Assembly: GCA_003481775.1 (NCBI GenBank)
Contig: QULU01000005.1
Coordinates: 1 to 64,000 of the forward strand
DNA length: 64,000 nt
DNA from: Clostridiaceae bacterium OM02-2AC
Lineage (GTDB): Bacteria; Bacillota_I; Bacilli_A; Erysipelotrichales; Erysipelotrichaceae
Direction: 5' to 3'
Shown: piece after piece, positions 9,180-17,994 of the stretch
How the letters are laid out: every line of letters begins with the position of its first letter
Position numbering within the stretch: position 1 is the stretch's first letter
The notes under the pieces: generated by a model
Seen by the model: only the letters and a program-made list of their open reading frames with translations
What the model was told of the DNA's origin: nothing
The model's database searches: none
Position numbers and translations under genes: made by a program

Positions 9180-9749
9180 ATGAATAAGGTAGTAACCTCA
9201 AGAGAGGAGCTTCTGGATACAGCCAGACAGATTGTTTTTCAGGAAGGCATTGATCAGCTCAGTATCCGGACACTGGCGAAAAAACAGAATATTTCGGTAG
9301 GAGCTGTATACAACTACTTCCCGTCAAAGGCTGACCTGCTGCTTGCCATTGTGGAAAGCTTCTGGAAAGGCATATTCCATAAGGACATCTGTACGCTCAG
9401 TGAAACACTGCCCTTTGCAGATTTCTATGAGGTTGTATATCTTCGACTTGCTGAGCATATGGAGGATTTCTTTTCCGTTTTGCTGGGCCAACTGGATATA
9501 TTGCGCAATACAGAAAAAGAGCGTGGAAAGCAGATGGAGGAACGCTATCAGCTGCATATCCGCAAGGGATTCCTTTATGCCTTACAGCAGGACTGTAATA
9601 TCCCGGAGCATATTTGGGATGATACATTTACGAAGGAAGCCTTCATCGATTTTCTGATGGAGCATATGATGAATGATTTATCACACCAAAGAAGGAGCTG
9701 TACCTTCACTAAGGAGCTTATCTGCCGACTGCTTCAGGCAAACCATTGA
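9180..9749 (+). CDS. TetR/AcrR-family transcriptional regulator
   Basis: The 189-aa protein has an N-terminal TetR helix-turn-helix (IRTLAKKQNISVGAVYNYFPSKADLL, residues about 25-50) and a helical ligand-binding C-terminal domain of no recognisable subclass. AGGAGG lies just before the ATG at 9180. The palindrome in its own promoter recurs in front of the next gene. This suggests autoregulation and control of the three downstream membrane-protein genes. Confidence 0.88.
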   Translation: MNKVVTSREELLDTARQIVFQEGIDQLSIRTLAKKQNISVGAVYNYFPSKADLLLAIVESFWKGIFHKDICTLSETLPFADFYEVVYLRLAEHMEDFFSVLLGQLDILRNTEKERGKQMEERYQLHIRKGFLYALQQDCNIPEHIWDDTFTKEAFIDFLMEHMMNDLSHQRRSCTFTKELICRLLQANH

Positions 9750-9770
9750 ACAGCTTCTCACGGTCCAAAA

Positions 9771-9783
9771 TGAACGATGTTCA
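9771..9783. promoter_or_regulatory. Second copy of the putative TetR operator
   Basis: TGAACGATGTTCA shares the TGAAC-N3-GTTCA core of the palindrome at 9152-9164. It is directly followed by TATAATAAGGAGG and lies 20 bp before the start codon at 9804. No good -35 box is visible, so it may act as an operator inside the operon rather than at a separate promoter. Confidence 0.6.
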
Positions 9784-9803
9784 TATAATAAGGAGGAAGA
9801 CAC

Positions 9804-10472
9804 ATGCAGGCTGTTATGGAAACTGCTTTTGATATTTTATATTTATGTACCGTTTGTATTCTCGGGTTCACCATGATACGAAAGGCAAAAGGAAGCCGTA
9901 TGCTTCTGCTGTTTGGAATCATGGCGGTAACCCTTGGGCTGGGAGACGCCTTCCATCTGGTCCCAAGAGCCTATGCTTTATGTACAGATGGACTTGCGGC
10001 ACACACGACAGCATTGGGAATCGGGAAATTCATAACATCCATTACCATGACCATTTTCTACCTGCTGCTGTTTCACATATGGGAGCTGCGTTATAACAGA
10101 CACAGTCCCCTGCTTCGCACAGGTATGTATCTGCTTGCTTTTTTCCGAATTGCACTCTGCTTCTTTCCGCAGAATGCATGGACAAGTCCGGATGCACCGC
10201 TTTTCTGGGGTATCCTGCGAAATGTTCCGTTTGCCATGATGGGGCTTTGGATCATCGTGTTGTTTTATCAGCAGGCCAGACAAAAAGAGGATTTCATCTT
10301 CCGCTATATGTGGCTTGCCATAACACTGAGTTTTCTGTTTTACATTCCGGTTGTCTTATGGGCAGATACCATGCCAATGATTGGAATGCTGATGATTCCC
10401 AAGACACTCGCTTATGTATGGGTTGTATGGATGGGATATCAAATGATGAAAAAGGAGCTGAATTATTTATGA
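9804..10472 (+). CDS. Multi-span membrane protein of unknown function
   Basis: The 222-aa protein has about seven predicted hydrophobic helices and short polar loops. I do not recognise the family. The segment GDAFHLVPR and helices with spaced His residues (FHIWELRYNRH) are visible, but no catalytic motif is evident. It starts after AGGAGG and overlaps the next gene by 4 bp (ATGA), so it belongs to the TetR-linked operon with the DUF2871-like protein. A transporter, sensor or envelope role cannot be told apart from sequence. Confidence 0.7.
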   Translation: MQAVMETAFDILYLCTVCILGFTMIRKAKGSRMLLLFGIMAVTLGLGDAFHLVPRAYALCTDGLAAHTTALGIGKFITSITMTIFYLLLFHIWELRYNRHSPLLRTGMYLLAFFRIALCFFPQNAWTSPDAPLFWGILRNVPFAMMGLWIIVLFYQQARQKEDFIFRYMWLAITLSFLFYIPVVLWADTMPMIGMLMIPKTLAYVWVVWMGYQMMKKELNYL

Positions 10473-10891
10473 AAAAAACAATAAATCTTGCATTTCTATA
10501 TGCGATTCTCGCTATGATTGGCGGAGTCTTTTACCGGGAATTCACAAAGCTTAGCGGCTTTGACGGGCGCACAGCATTATCCTTTGTGCATACCCATTTG
10601 TTTCTGCTGGGGATGGTCATGTTTCTGATTGTCACCTTCTGTATCCGACTGTTTGCTATTCAGGAATCAAAAAAGTACAGGGCATTTATCATCGTATATA
10701 ATATTGGTGTTCTTCTGACTTCTCTGATGCTGGCAGTTCGTGGTGTTCTTCAGGTAAACGGCAGCACACTGAGCTCTGCGGCAAACGGTATGATTTCCGG
10801 CTTTGCAGGTATTGGGCACATTCTGGTTGGTATCGGTATGATTCTCTTCTTCCTGATGCTGAAAGAGAAGGTGAAGGAATCATGCATGTAG
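10469..10891 (+). CDS. DUF2871-like membrane protein
   Basis: The 140-aa protein with four hydrophobic helices begins MKKTINLAFLYAILAMIGGVFYREFTK and contains SFVHTHLFLLGMV. This is the pattern I associate with DUF2871 proteins of Firmicutes, whose function is unknown. The frame is open farther upstream, but the ATG at 10469 overlaps the previous stop (ATGA) and follows AAAGGAG, so it is the likely start. The spaced His pair (HTH) in helix two is conserved in the family and could bind metal or haem; that is speculation. Confidence 0.75.
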   Translation: MKKTINLAFLYAILAMIGGVFYREFTKLSGFDGRTALSFVHTHLFLLGMVMFLIVTFCIRLFAIQESKKYRAFIIVYNIGVLLTSLMLAVRGVLQVNGSTLSSAANGMISGFAGIGHILVGIGMILFFLMLKEKVKESCM

Positions 10892-11298
10892 CAAAGAAAT
10901 ATCTGCTTCTGATCGCAGGTATTGTATGGGCTGCCGCAGGCTTCAATATTGTTCGGATTGGATGGCTGAGTACCAGCTATATGAGCATAGCAACTGCTGC
11001 TGCCGCAGTTGTCACCTTCCTGATTTTCTATCATATGATTTTCAAAAAGCTGATTCATAAGCATACTGAGCGCATTCTTGCCAATAAAGAAGATCGTATG
11101 CATATCCTGCGTTTCTTCGATGCAAAATCTTATGTGATTATGATTTGTATGATGAGCTTTGGTATCGCTCTGCGTGCGTCCCACCTTTGGCCGGATGTAT
11201 GTATCAAGTCCTTCTATACCGGACTTGGCTGTGCGCTGCTTGCGGCCGGCATCGGCTTCCTACGACAGTATGGTAAAACCAGTTTGCATGCGAATTAG
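10882..11298 (+). CDS. Small membrane protein, third in the TetR-linked operon
   Basis: The 138-aa protein has four hydrophobic segments and a basic central loop (KKLIHKHTERILANKEDR). The family is not recognised. It overlaps the DUF2871-like gene by 10 bp and is therefore translationally coupled. Its C-terminal half (GIALRASHLWPDVCIKSFYTGLGCALLAAGI) looks like a two-helix hairpin of the kind found in DUF-type membrane proteins. It is the last gene before a terminator. Confidence 0.7.
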   Translation: MHVAKKYLLLIAGIVWAAAGFNIVRIGWLSTSYMSIATAAAAVVTFLIFYHMIFKKLIHKHTERILANKEDRMHILRFFDAKSYVIMICMMSFGIALRASHLWPDVCIKSFYTGLGCALLAAGIGFLRQYGKTSLHAN

Positions 11299-11370
11299 AC
11301 AAATAAATAGGCTGTTGCACCCTACAATCAAGAAAACAAACAGGCTGCTGTACAGCACGATATAAAAATA

Positions 11371-11416
11371 AGAGAATTCAAACTTTACGCGAGGTATCTT
11401 TGAATTCTCTTTTTCA
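11371..11416 (+). terminator. Terminator of the TetR membrane-protein operon
   Basis: AGAGAATTCAAA (11371-11382) pairs perfectly with 11399-11410, with a 16-nt loop, then TTTTTC. The rest of the 11299-11641 gap between convergent genes contains no supported gene. The minus strand has short open stretches interrupted by stops, possibly a decayed gene end. Confidence 0.85.
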
Positions 11417-11641
11417 TTTGTAATTGGTTCCGGTGGACAACCGTTTGTCATTTTATGCCAGCTGTTTCTGCCATCGTTTATGCTATACCGCATTCCTTAT
11501 TGAAGGCGATACCTTATCCGGGAATATCAGGATCAACCTTTCTATGCTCCTTCGATATACTGCTCATCTTTTATTTGCAGACTGCCATCCCTGCATGCTC
11601 TTCCACATCCTCATCCAGTTTTTCCACCTTTCCTGCTTGAT

Positions 11642-12541
11642 TTAAAATGTCCTGCCTCCCGGAAAGATGGTATGAATAGACAGTCGATGCTTTTCCTTTT
11701 GTGCAAACACCGTTCCCTGCATTCCTTCACACAGCTCCTTAACAATAGCCAATCCTAGACCAGTATCTCTGCCGCTTCCACTATTATCCTTTGTATAAAA
11801 ACGATCAAATATCGCCTTTGCATCCACATCATCCACAAGGTCATTCTCAAAAACAAGCTCGCATGTGCTGTTTGTTTCCTTTGCCGAAATCACAAAGGCT
11901 CCAAAGCCGTGACGCAGTACATTTACACACAGATTATGCAGCATTCGCTTTAGATATACCGAATCCCCTGTCAGGATCGTCATAGGATCGACCTCCAGCT
12001 GAACCTCCAGCTCTTGCTGTTTGAAATCCTCGTAGTAATGCAGGAGCACTTCACTCAGCATATCATGAATGCGAATCGGCTCCGGATGAAACTCAATGCT
12101 GGCACTGCTCAGGCGCGTATACAAAAACAGCTCCTCCAGTAAGTCCTGTAAATATGTCATACGTGCCCGGATCACCTGAAAGCAATGCTGTCGTTCCGCT
12201 TCATTCTCTGCTGTTTCCAGCATTTGCAGATAACCGCTGATACTTGTCAACGGCGTGCGGATATCATGCGATATGTTGGTAATCAGATGCTTAAAATTAT
12301 GATCCATCCGCATGGCCCGCACACTTTCCTGCATATAATATTCCCGCAGCTTCTGCATCTCCTCACAAAGCGCCTTCATCTGCGGGTCCATGGATGCTGA
12401 ATAAAACCGGAAGGTGCTATGCTCCCGGTTGGTATAGATCAGCTGCTCTTTGATACAGCGTAGATTATTGTGCTGAAGCAAGAGAAGCAGCAAAAGGAAC
12501 AGACACAGGATGCCCAATACAAGCACGATAATTTCCAGCAT
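11642..12541 (-). CDS. Sensor histidine kinase (single-span, HisKA/HATPase)
   Basis: The 299-aa protein has one N-terminal membrane helix (residues 1-23). A HisKA domain carries the phospho-acceptor His92 in NISHDIRTPLTSISGYL, and the HATPase domain ends with the G-box GSGRDTGLGLAIVKEL. The lack of an extracellular domain is typical of intramembrane-sensing kinases next to ABC exporters (BceS/BcrS-like). It is the last gene of an operon with an ABC exporter. Its likely partner is the OmpR-type regulator at 14310-14978. Confidence 0.92.
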   Translation of the reverse strand: MLEIIVLVLGILCLFLLLLLLLQHNNLRCIKEQLIYTNREHSTFRFYSASMDPQMKALCEEMQKLREYYMQESVRAMRMDHNFKHLITNISHDIRTPLTSISGYLQMLETAENEAERQHCFQVIRARMTYLQDLLEELFLYTRLSSASIEFHPEPIRIHDMLSEVLLHYYEDFKQQELEVQLEVDPMTILTGDSVYLKRMLHNLCVNVLRHGFGAFVISAKETNSTCELVFENDLVDDVDAKAIFDRFYTKDNSGSGRDTGLGLAIVKELCEGMQGTVFAQKEKHRLSIHTIFPGGRTF

Positions 12542-12558
12542 ACTGTTCCCTCCCTTCC

Positions 12559-13311
12559 TTATTTTAGATCCTTTTTCCGCAGCAGTATATAGCTGCCTAC
12601 ATTATACAGGATTGCACTGGTAATTGCCACCATAGCAGCGCGGCTATAGAATAAAGCATCCCATTCTACAGGCAGCTGACCGGATATCGCATACAGAATA
12701 TAATCCGTGTAATCCACGTTCAGTAACGACATGATACCGGCATGCAGCATGAAAATCGTCATACTGCCATAACCGACGGATACCAGAATGGCAAGCACCT
12801 TGCTTCCCGTCGCATGGATGAGCAGATTCAGAAAGGATGCAATCACCGTCAAAATCAGCATCTGCATCAATGAGTAGCCAATAAACTGCAAGATGTTGAA
12901 GGTGGCAAAGGAATCCTGCTGCCACAGGTTTTCCACAGCAACCATAACAATGATGGCTATCCAATAAATAAAAGCAGTGATAAACGAGAAGACAAAGCGT
13001 TCCAGCAACAGCAGCTCCTTGCGATGAATGGACGGATAAATATTCTTCACAAAGCCGCTGGCATATTCTTCACAGAAGAACAGAGATAAAAAGACTAAGA
13101 CAGCAACCGCGTAAAATGCGCTTTTTGGAAAATAGTAGAGGAAATCCACAAGTGTATTCTTATCGGCATAAAAGCTCGCAAACGGCGTATTGTTTTGCAA
13201 ACCGGCAGCATTCGTCATCCAGAAATACAACAGCAGCATGATGACCATGGCAATATAAAAGGACTTCTGCCGTACCATACGGTACAAATCCATTTTCAAA
13301 TTATTCCACAT
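12559..13311 (-). CDS. ABC-2 type exporter permease
   Basis: The 250-aa protein has six hydrophobic helices and a short cytoplasmic N-terminus (MWNNLKMDLYRMVRQKSFYIAM), as in BcrB/LanFEG-type permeases. It overlaps the ATPase gene by 11 bp and precedes the sensor kinase by 17 bp. This arrangement is common for self-protection against peptide antibiotics or export of small hydrophobic compounds. No substrate can be read from the sequence. Confidence 0.88.
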   Translation of the reverse strand: MWNNLKMDLYRMVRQKSFYIAMVIMLLLYFWMTNAAGLQNNTPFASFYADKNTLVDFLYYFPKSAFYAVAVLVFLSLFFCEEYASGFVKNIYPSIHRKELLLLERFVFSFITAFIYWIAIIVMVAVENLWQQDSFATFNILQFIGYSLMQMLILTVIASFLNLLIHATGSKVLAILVSVGYGSMTIFMLHAGIMSLLNVDYTDYILYAISGQLPVEWDALFYSRAAMVAITSAILYNVGSYILLRKKDLK

Positions 13312-14218
13312 GCTCTTCTCCCTCCTTCAGGAAATAGGCTTCCAAATCCTGATGATGATCCTCCATACCATAAAGTGCCACATCATTCATCACCAGCTGT
13401 CGGGCAATATGGGACGGGTCCTCATAATGATCATACAGGCGCAGAATTCCCTTTGGCAGCACCTCATACGTCTGTACAAAGCATTTTTCCTCGAGGATAA
13501 CGCTTGCCCGTTTCACATCATCCACACGCAGCTGAAAGCAGTCCCGACAGCGCTCCAGCAATTCATCCTTTGTGAACTGCTCAATGATTTTTCCGGACCG
13601 AATCACAACAAAATCCGTAGCAACCTTATCCAGCTCCGCCAGCATATGGGAGCTGATCAGGATACTCATACCGCGCTCCTCCTGCAGACGCTTCAGCAGA
13701 TCCCGCATATCACAGATTCCCTGCGGATCGAGACCGTTTGTCGGCTCATCCAGAATCAGCAGCTCGGGGTCTCCCAGCAATGCCATCGCAATTCCCAGAC
13801 GCTGCTTCATTCCCATTGAGAAATTACCAGCCTTTTTCTTTCCTGTTGTGGAGAGTGAGCAAAGCTTTAACAGCTCCATTATCAGCTCATGGCTGCAGCA
13901 GCCCAGCATGAGTGCCTTCATTTTAAGATTGTCATATGCATTTAATGCCGGATACAGCCCCGCATTTTCTATCAGCGTACCGACACGCCGAAATACAAAC
14001 GGATCATCCGCCGGATGCTTTCCAAACAGCTTCAGCTCCCCTTGTGTTTCATGCAGAAGACCGCTCATCAGCTTCATAAGCGTGGACTTTCCTGCCCCGT
14101 TTGGTCCAATCAGACCAGTGATTGATCCCTTCTTCATATGAAATGAAACCTGATCAACTGCTGTGAAATTATGAAATTTCTTCGTCAGTGCATTTGTTTC
14201 TACAATCCATTCCTTCAT
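13301..14218 (-). CDS. ABC exporter ATP-binding protein (BcrA-like)
   Basis: The 305-aa ATPase has Walker A GPNGAGKST near residue 38, signature FSMGMKQRLGIAMAL, Walker B LLILDEPTNGLDP and the H-loop SSHML. A C-terminal extension of about 90 residues is typical of bacitracin/lantibiotic exporters of the DrrA/BcrA class. A TATAAT-like -10 (ATTATA at 14246-14251 on the plus strand) suggests its own promoter, separate from the response-regulator gene, which ends in a terminator upstream. Confidence 0.92.
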   Translation of the reverse strand: MKEWIVETNALTKKFHNFTAVDQVSFHMKKGSITGLIGPNGAGKSTLMKLMSGLLHETQGELKLFGKHPADDPFVFRRVGTLIENAGLYPALNAYDNLKMKALMLGCCSHELIMELLKLCSLSTTGKKKAGNFSMGMKQRLGIAMALLGDPELLILDEPTNGLDPQGICDMRDLLKRLQEERGMSILISSHMLAELDKVATDFVVIRSGKIIEQFTKDELLERCRDCFQLRVDDVKRASVILEEKCFVQTYEVLPKGILRLYDHYEDPSHIARQLVMNDVALYGMEDHHQDLEAYFLKEGEEHVE

Positions 14219-14294
14219 ACTATCAGTCCTTCCTTGTACATGAAGATTATAACAAACGAAGTTTCAGAAACAGTCTGGAAAAGGTTAAGAAAGA

Positions 14295-14318
14295 ATAAAG
14301 AAAAGGACCTTAGTCCTT
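14295..14318 (-). terminator. Terminator overlapping the response-regulator stop codon
   Basis: On the minus strand AAGGAC (14318-14313) pairs with GTCCTT (14308-14303) around a TAAG loop that contains the stop codon, followed by TTCTTTATTC. The stem is short, so it may be leaky and let some transcripts enter the ABC-kinase genes. Confidence 0.5.
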
Positions 14319-14978
14319 CCATTTGAATCCAATGCCCCATATCGTTTCAATATATTCCCGTTTCGATACTGCATTCAGCTTGCTTCGGATATTGCTGATA
14401 TGCACATTGATGGTCTTGTCATCTCCCAGATAATCATCTTCCCATGCATACTCATAAATTTCCTTTTTCGTACGTGCCCGTTTGACATCCCGCATCAGCA
14501 GCTCCAGAATTCTGTATTCATGTCTTGTCAAACGGATTTTCTTTCCCTGAATTTCCAAATGGCAGAAATCCGGAAGAAGAACAACACCGTCAACAGCGAT
14601 TTCATGCTCCTGCTGCGGCATTCGCTTGCGCAGCTGTACCTGAATTCTGGCCTTCAGCTCCTTTAAATCAAACGGCTTGCATAAATAATCATCAGCCCCC
14701 TCATTCAGCAGAGCCACACGATCATCGATGGCATCCTTTGCGGATAATACGATAACCGGAAGCTGCTTTAGCTTCAGCTCCTTGAGAAGCGCTTCACCAC
14801 TGATACCCGGCAGCATCAAATCAAGCAGTACAAGCGATACATTGGTTTGCTGTAAAACCAGACGCGCTTCTGTTCCGGAATACGCGTCCAGACAGGTGTA
14901 GTCCTTCTGCAGAAATTCACGAATCATGCTGTGGATTGTTTCATCGTCCTCAACGATCAATATGCGTTCTTCACTCAC
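14310..14978 (-). CDS. OmpR/PhoB-family response regulator
   Basis: The 222-aa protein has a receiver domain with acidic pocket ED-D at residues 10-12, phospho-acceptor Asp53 (LVLLDLMLPG) and Lys in VIVLSAKD. A winged-helix DNA-binding domain follows (RLTRHEYRILELLM, DDKTINVHISNIRSKL, IETIWGIGFKW). It starts with GTG, overlapping the stop of the upstream PHP gene as GTGA. It is the probable partner of the kinase at 11642-12541, although an ABC exporter and a possible terminator lie between them. Confidence 0.94.
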   Translation of the reverse strand: MSEERILIVEDDETIHSMIREFLQKDYTCLDAYSGTEARLVLQQTNVSLVLLDLMLPGISGEALLKELKLKQLPVIVLSAKDAIDDRVALLNEGADDYLCKPFDLKELKARIQVQLRKRMPQQEHEIAVDGVVLLPDFCHLEIQGKKIRLTRHEYRILELLMRDVKRARTKKEIYEYAWEDDYLGDDKTINVHISNIRSKLNAVSKREYIETIWGIGFKWKD

Positions 14979-15775
14979 AGCTTTGTAAAATCCTTCAAGG
15001 GTAGCGTATCAGTAATATTCATGCCAAAGCCCGTCAGCAGTGCAATGCCTTCCTCACGATATGTATCGGTTTCCAGTGCAGCCGGCTCATGGGCATCGAC
15101 ACCGATGATTGCGGTATTGCCAACCTCTGCCGCAGTTTTCCAGAAATCTGTATGCGGATACTGCATGGTATGCATGATGTCATTATAAGCAGCCCCTGCC
15201 AGATTGTATTCCAGCGGTATGTTTAATTCCTTTGCGGCCTGACACAAGCGTATGGATTCCCGTTTTGCGACTTCATCAAAAACACGACGGCCGCGCATGA
15301 ACAAATCCGGATGACACAAATAGGAATACAGACCGGTTTTCATTCCGGCGATGGCTTCATCCACATAGGCAATCAGCCATGCCTCCTCTTCGCATGCAGT
15401 CCCAAAATACACGCGCTCCTCATCCGTCTTATAATAATGATTACCAAAGATGATATAATCCAGCTTCCTGTCAATCAGAAATTGCTTCAGCCAATCGATA
15501 TATTTTGGGAAATATTCACATTCCAATCCGATTTTGATGGATATCTGATCCTTATATTTTTCCTTCAAGGATGAAATGGAGGCATAGTAGTCATCAAATT
15601 TTGACAACGGCATTCGCATGTTCGCCACAAAATCGCTGTCATATTTCCATGGGGAATGATCAGAAAATCCGATTTCCTCATAACCGTTTTTAATAGCACT
15701 TTGTACATATTCCTCATCCCTGCCTGAGGCATGCATACAGCGCCGGGTATGCATGTGATAATTTGTTTTACGCAT
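14975..15775 (-). CDS. PHP-domain phosphatase, HisJ (histidinol-phosphatase) family
   Basis: The 266-aa PHP-fold protein has metal-binding motifs YHMHTRRCMH, GFSDHSPW, GLECEYF, FGNHYY, CHPDLFMRG and GVDAHEP. This arrangement is typical of HisJ/HisK-type histidinol-phosphatases. No other histidine genes are near, so a different phospho-substrate is possible. It shares a GTGA overlap with the response regulator, so the two are co-transcribed. Confidence 0.85.
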   Translation of the reverse strand: MRKTNYHMHTRRCMHASGRDEEYVQSAIKNGYEEIGFSDHSPWKYDSDFVANMRMPLSKFDDYYASISSLKEKYKDQISIKIGLECEYFPKYIDWLKQFLIDRKLDYIIFGNHYYKTDEERVYFGTACEEEAWLIAYVDEAIAGMKTGLYSYLCHPDLFMRGRRVFDEVAKRESIRLCQAAKELNIPLEYNLAGAAYNDIMHTMQYPHTDFWKTAAEVGNTAIIGVDAHEPAALETDTYREEGIALLTGFGMNITDTLPLKDFTKL

Positions 15776-15831
15776 AGCTGCTCCCTTCTTTTATCAACAG
15801 GTATACTATACCACAAGTTAAGAGGGAATAA

Positions 15832-15880
15832 CAAAAAACTGACTGTATTTTATGCTTTTGAATGCATTACATACAGTCAG
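15832..15880 (-). terminator. Terminator of the diguanylate cyclase gene
   Basis: On the minus strand CTGACTGTAT (15880-15871) pairs with ATACAGTCAG (15848-15839) and is followed by TTTTTTGTT. The loop is 22 nt. It lies right after the stop of the GGDEF gene. Confidence 0.85.
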
Positions 15881-15883
15881 CTT

Positions 15884-17461
15884 CTATGCGCTGTATTCGT
15901 TTTCCACATACACAACAGCCTGATTTCTTCCTTTTTCCTTTGCCTTGTAAAGAGCCTGATCACTTCGTTCATAGACATCGTGAAAGCAGGCGTTTGCGTG
16001 CTTGATGAGGCAGCAGCCAATGCTCATAGTCAACACTCTGTGCATTTCCAAAAGGCGGATTGCACGGATACGCTCCAGTATCGTATCCAGCAACTGCTGC
16101 AGCTGTGCTTCCTCCTGTATGCCGTTCAGATAGATACTGAACTCATCCCCGCCGATTCGTCCGGCAACATCATTGGGACGCAGCACATGCTTCATGATAT
16201 CAACAATGCGTAAAATTGCTTCGTCTCCCACAAGATGACCATAGGTATCATTGACCTCCTTGAACTGGTCTACATCCAGAATAAGCAAAGCGCCCCAGGA
16301 AGCGGCATCCGCTTGCTTCATCTGTTCCTTGACGTGCTTTTCAAAAGCCTTCTTGTGATAAATTCCCGTAAATCCATCCAGCTCACTTGTGTAACGCAGC
16401 TTTTCGTTCTGTGCCATGATCTTCTTCTGCTGGTACTGGCTTTCCTCAAGCTCCATCTTCAATGCCAGACTTTGCCGTCCGCGCTTTTGTTCCTCTTTTT
16501 TAGCCAGTAGATTAAGCTGGTAGTTTTCCACAAGTGCATCCTTCAGCCGCTTATCCTCAAATTCACGCAGCAGACGAATGTACAGGTTGGACAGGCGGGC
16601 GAGCATCAGTGGATTATCGGCTAGATGAACCAGCGTCTCCATTTTCTGATACACCTTGTCGCACAAACAGCGATCCTTTTTACGCAGACAGATGTCAAAA
16701 AGAAAGGAAAGAAGCTGAAAGGTATTGTTCACATCCTGTTCCTGTCCGGATAGTCTCAGTATATCATCTACATGCATGCAGAATGCACTGTCATCCTTAT
16801 TATAATCCGCCATAAAGGCAAGGGTGAGCACATAGTTTAGAAATAAAGAGGGGATGCCCATTTCCTGTTGATGCTCTACGAATAGCCTTTGCCATGCCGG
16901 GATACTTTCGTATTGACCAAGCTGTGCATATGCGATAATTATATTTGTAATCAAAACCGCATCCGAGCGATCCATAGGAATTCTGTTTTCTCTACGCTCT
17001 TTGAAGCCTTCCTTCAGATATTTCAAAGCATTGTCAAAATCCTCCACCTTGATAAACATCGTTCCGAGGTTATTCAAAATCAGATGGCGAAGATGCAGCT
17101 CGGGATGCTCCAGTGCTTTATAATACGCATTCAAAAACTGTTGCAGACCGGAAAGAAGATTGTCCTGATCACTGTATAGAACACCGGAAAAATTAGATAG
17201 CAGAATGTATGCCTTCGCACAGGCCTCATTGTTATCACACACTGTAATTCCTGCCAGACAGTCACGAATCGCCAGTGCATTTTCTTTTTTCAGATAGTGG
17301 CAGAGAGTGCTGTAATAATAAGCAAGTGCCTCATATGCAGGGCATTGCTGCGCATGCGCAAGCCTTAAAAGCTCCCTGCTGTCCTCCTGCATTCCATCCA
17401 CATCCCTGCAGGCGCGTTTTCTTTTAATTTCTTCATCGAGGATGAACATCTGCTTATCCAT
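15884..17461 (-). CDS. Diguanylate cyclase with N-terminal TPR-like domain
   Basis: The protein of about 525 aa has a long helical N-terminus of TPR type (residues about 15-350, with repeats such as LNNLGTMFIKVEDFDNALKYLKEG), a coiled linker (KKEEQKRGRQSLALKMELEESQ), and a GGDEF domain (DGFTGIYHKKAF to the end). The active-site GGDEF lies at residues 437-441, and the RxxD inhibitory site RPND at 428-431. It should make cyclic di-GMP with product inhibition. No signal peptide is seen, so it is cytosolic. The ATG at 17461 follows GGTGGAG; the frame stays open 49 codons upstream but over a promoter-like region (TTGTTC, 16 bp, TACAAT). Confidence 0.92.
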   Translation of the reverse strand: MDKQMFILDEEIKRKRACRDVDGMQEDSRELLRLAHAQQCPAYEALAYYYSTLCHYLKKENALAIRDCLAGITVCDNNEACAKAYILLSNFSGVLYSDQDNLLSGLQQFLNAYYKALEHPELHLRHLILNNLGTMFIKVEDFDNALKYLKEGFKERRENRIPMDRSDAVLITNIIIAYAQLGQYESIPAWQRLFVEHQQEMGIPSLFLNYVLTLAFMADYNKDDSAFCMHVDDILRLSGQEQDVNNTFQLLSFLFDICLRKKDRCLCDKVYQKMETLVHLADNPLMLARLSNLYIRLLREFEDKRLKDALVENYQLNLLAKKEEQKRGRQSLALKMELEESQYQQKKIMAQNEKLRYTSELDGFTGIYHKKAFEKHVKEQMKQADAASWGALLILDVDQFKEVNDTYGHLVGDEAILRIVDIMKHVLRPNDVAGRIGGDEFSIYLNGIQEEAQLQQLLDTILERIRAIRLLEMHRVLTMSIGCCLIKHANACFHDVYERSDQALYKAKEKGRNQAVVYVENEYSA

Positions 17462-17639
17462 TATATTTATCTCCACCTTTGTGATTATTGTAACACACTT
17501 TTCCCATGGAACAAGAGAAACCGTTATATATAAATAGAATTCACACAGATTATTCCTGCCGACCCATACATCCGTATGTATTTGTACATGAATATTGCAT
17601 GATTGCAACGGTTAAAAGCATAGAAAAGCATGAACCGAT

Positions 17640-17940
17640 AAAAAATCCAGGAGCCTTTCCACATGCTTCTGGCTAGGGGCCGTTTTTATCTAAAAAGCAG
17701 GCAGAATACCCCCACCTCAGTGGTCGATGAACAGGTGGGGGATGAATGCGCATGCTTTCATTAGAAGCCGCTTGCTCTATAGCTGGCGGTAGTTCACGTA
17801 TGCAGCAGATATTGGAATAATGCCGATAGCAGGAAGGCTTTTCCGCTATTCTTCCCTTACGTATAGCAGCAATGGGAAGGCTATTTTCTACACGCATAGC
17901 GGAGGCAAACAGCCATAAGCGCCATGACATCCATGCTTTC
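17640..17940. other. Gene-free stretch with a strong hairpin, possibly a decayed mobile-element end
   Basis: No supported gene lies between 17515 and 17994. A 9-bp perfect stem pairs CCCCCACCT (17709-17717) with 17733-17741 around a 15-nt loop. It has no T tract and sits among GC-rich bases unlike usual spacers here. Such subterminal hairpins are typical of IS200/IS605-type ends, but no transposase is present, so the identity is uncertain. Confidence 0.3.
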
Positions 17941-17994
17941 TTGATTTTGTTATTGTAGAAAAAAGCTGAATATCTTTTTCATATTCAGCTCATC

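Noticed and set aside
11424..11645. Plus-strand frame in the convergent gap
   Set aside because: It lacks a ribosome site and any recognisable pattern; the region is better read as spacer or a decayed minus-strand gene.
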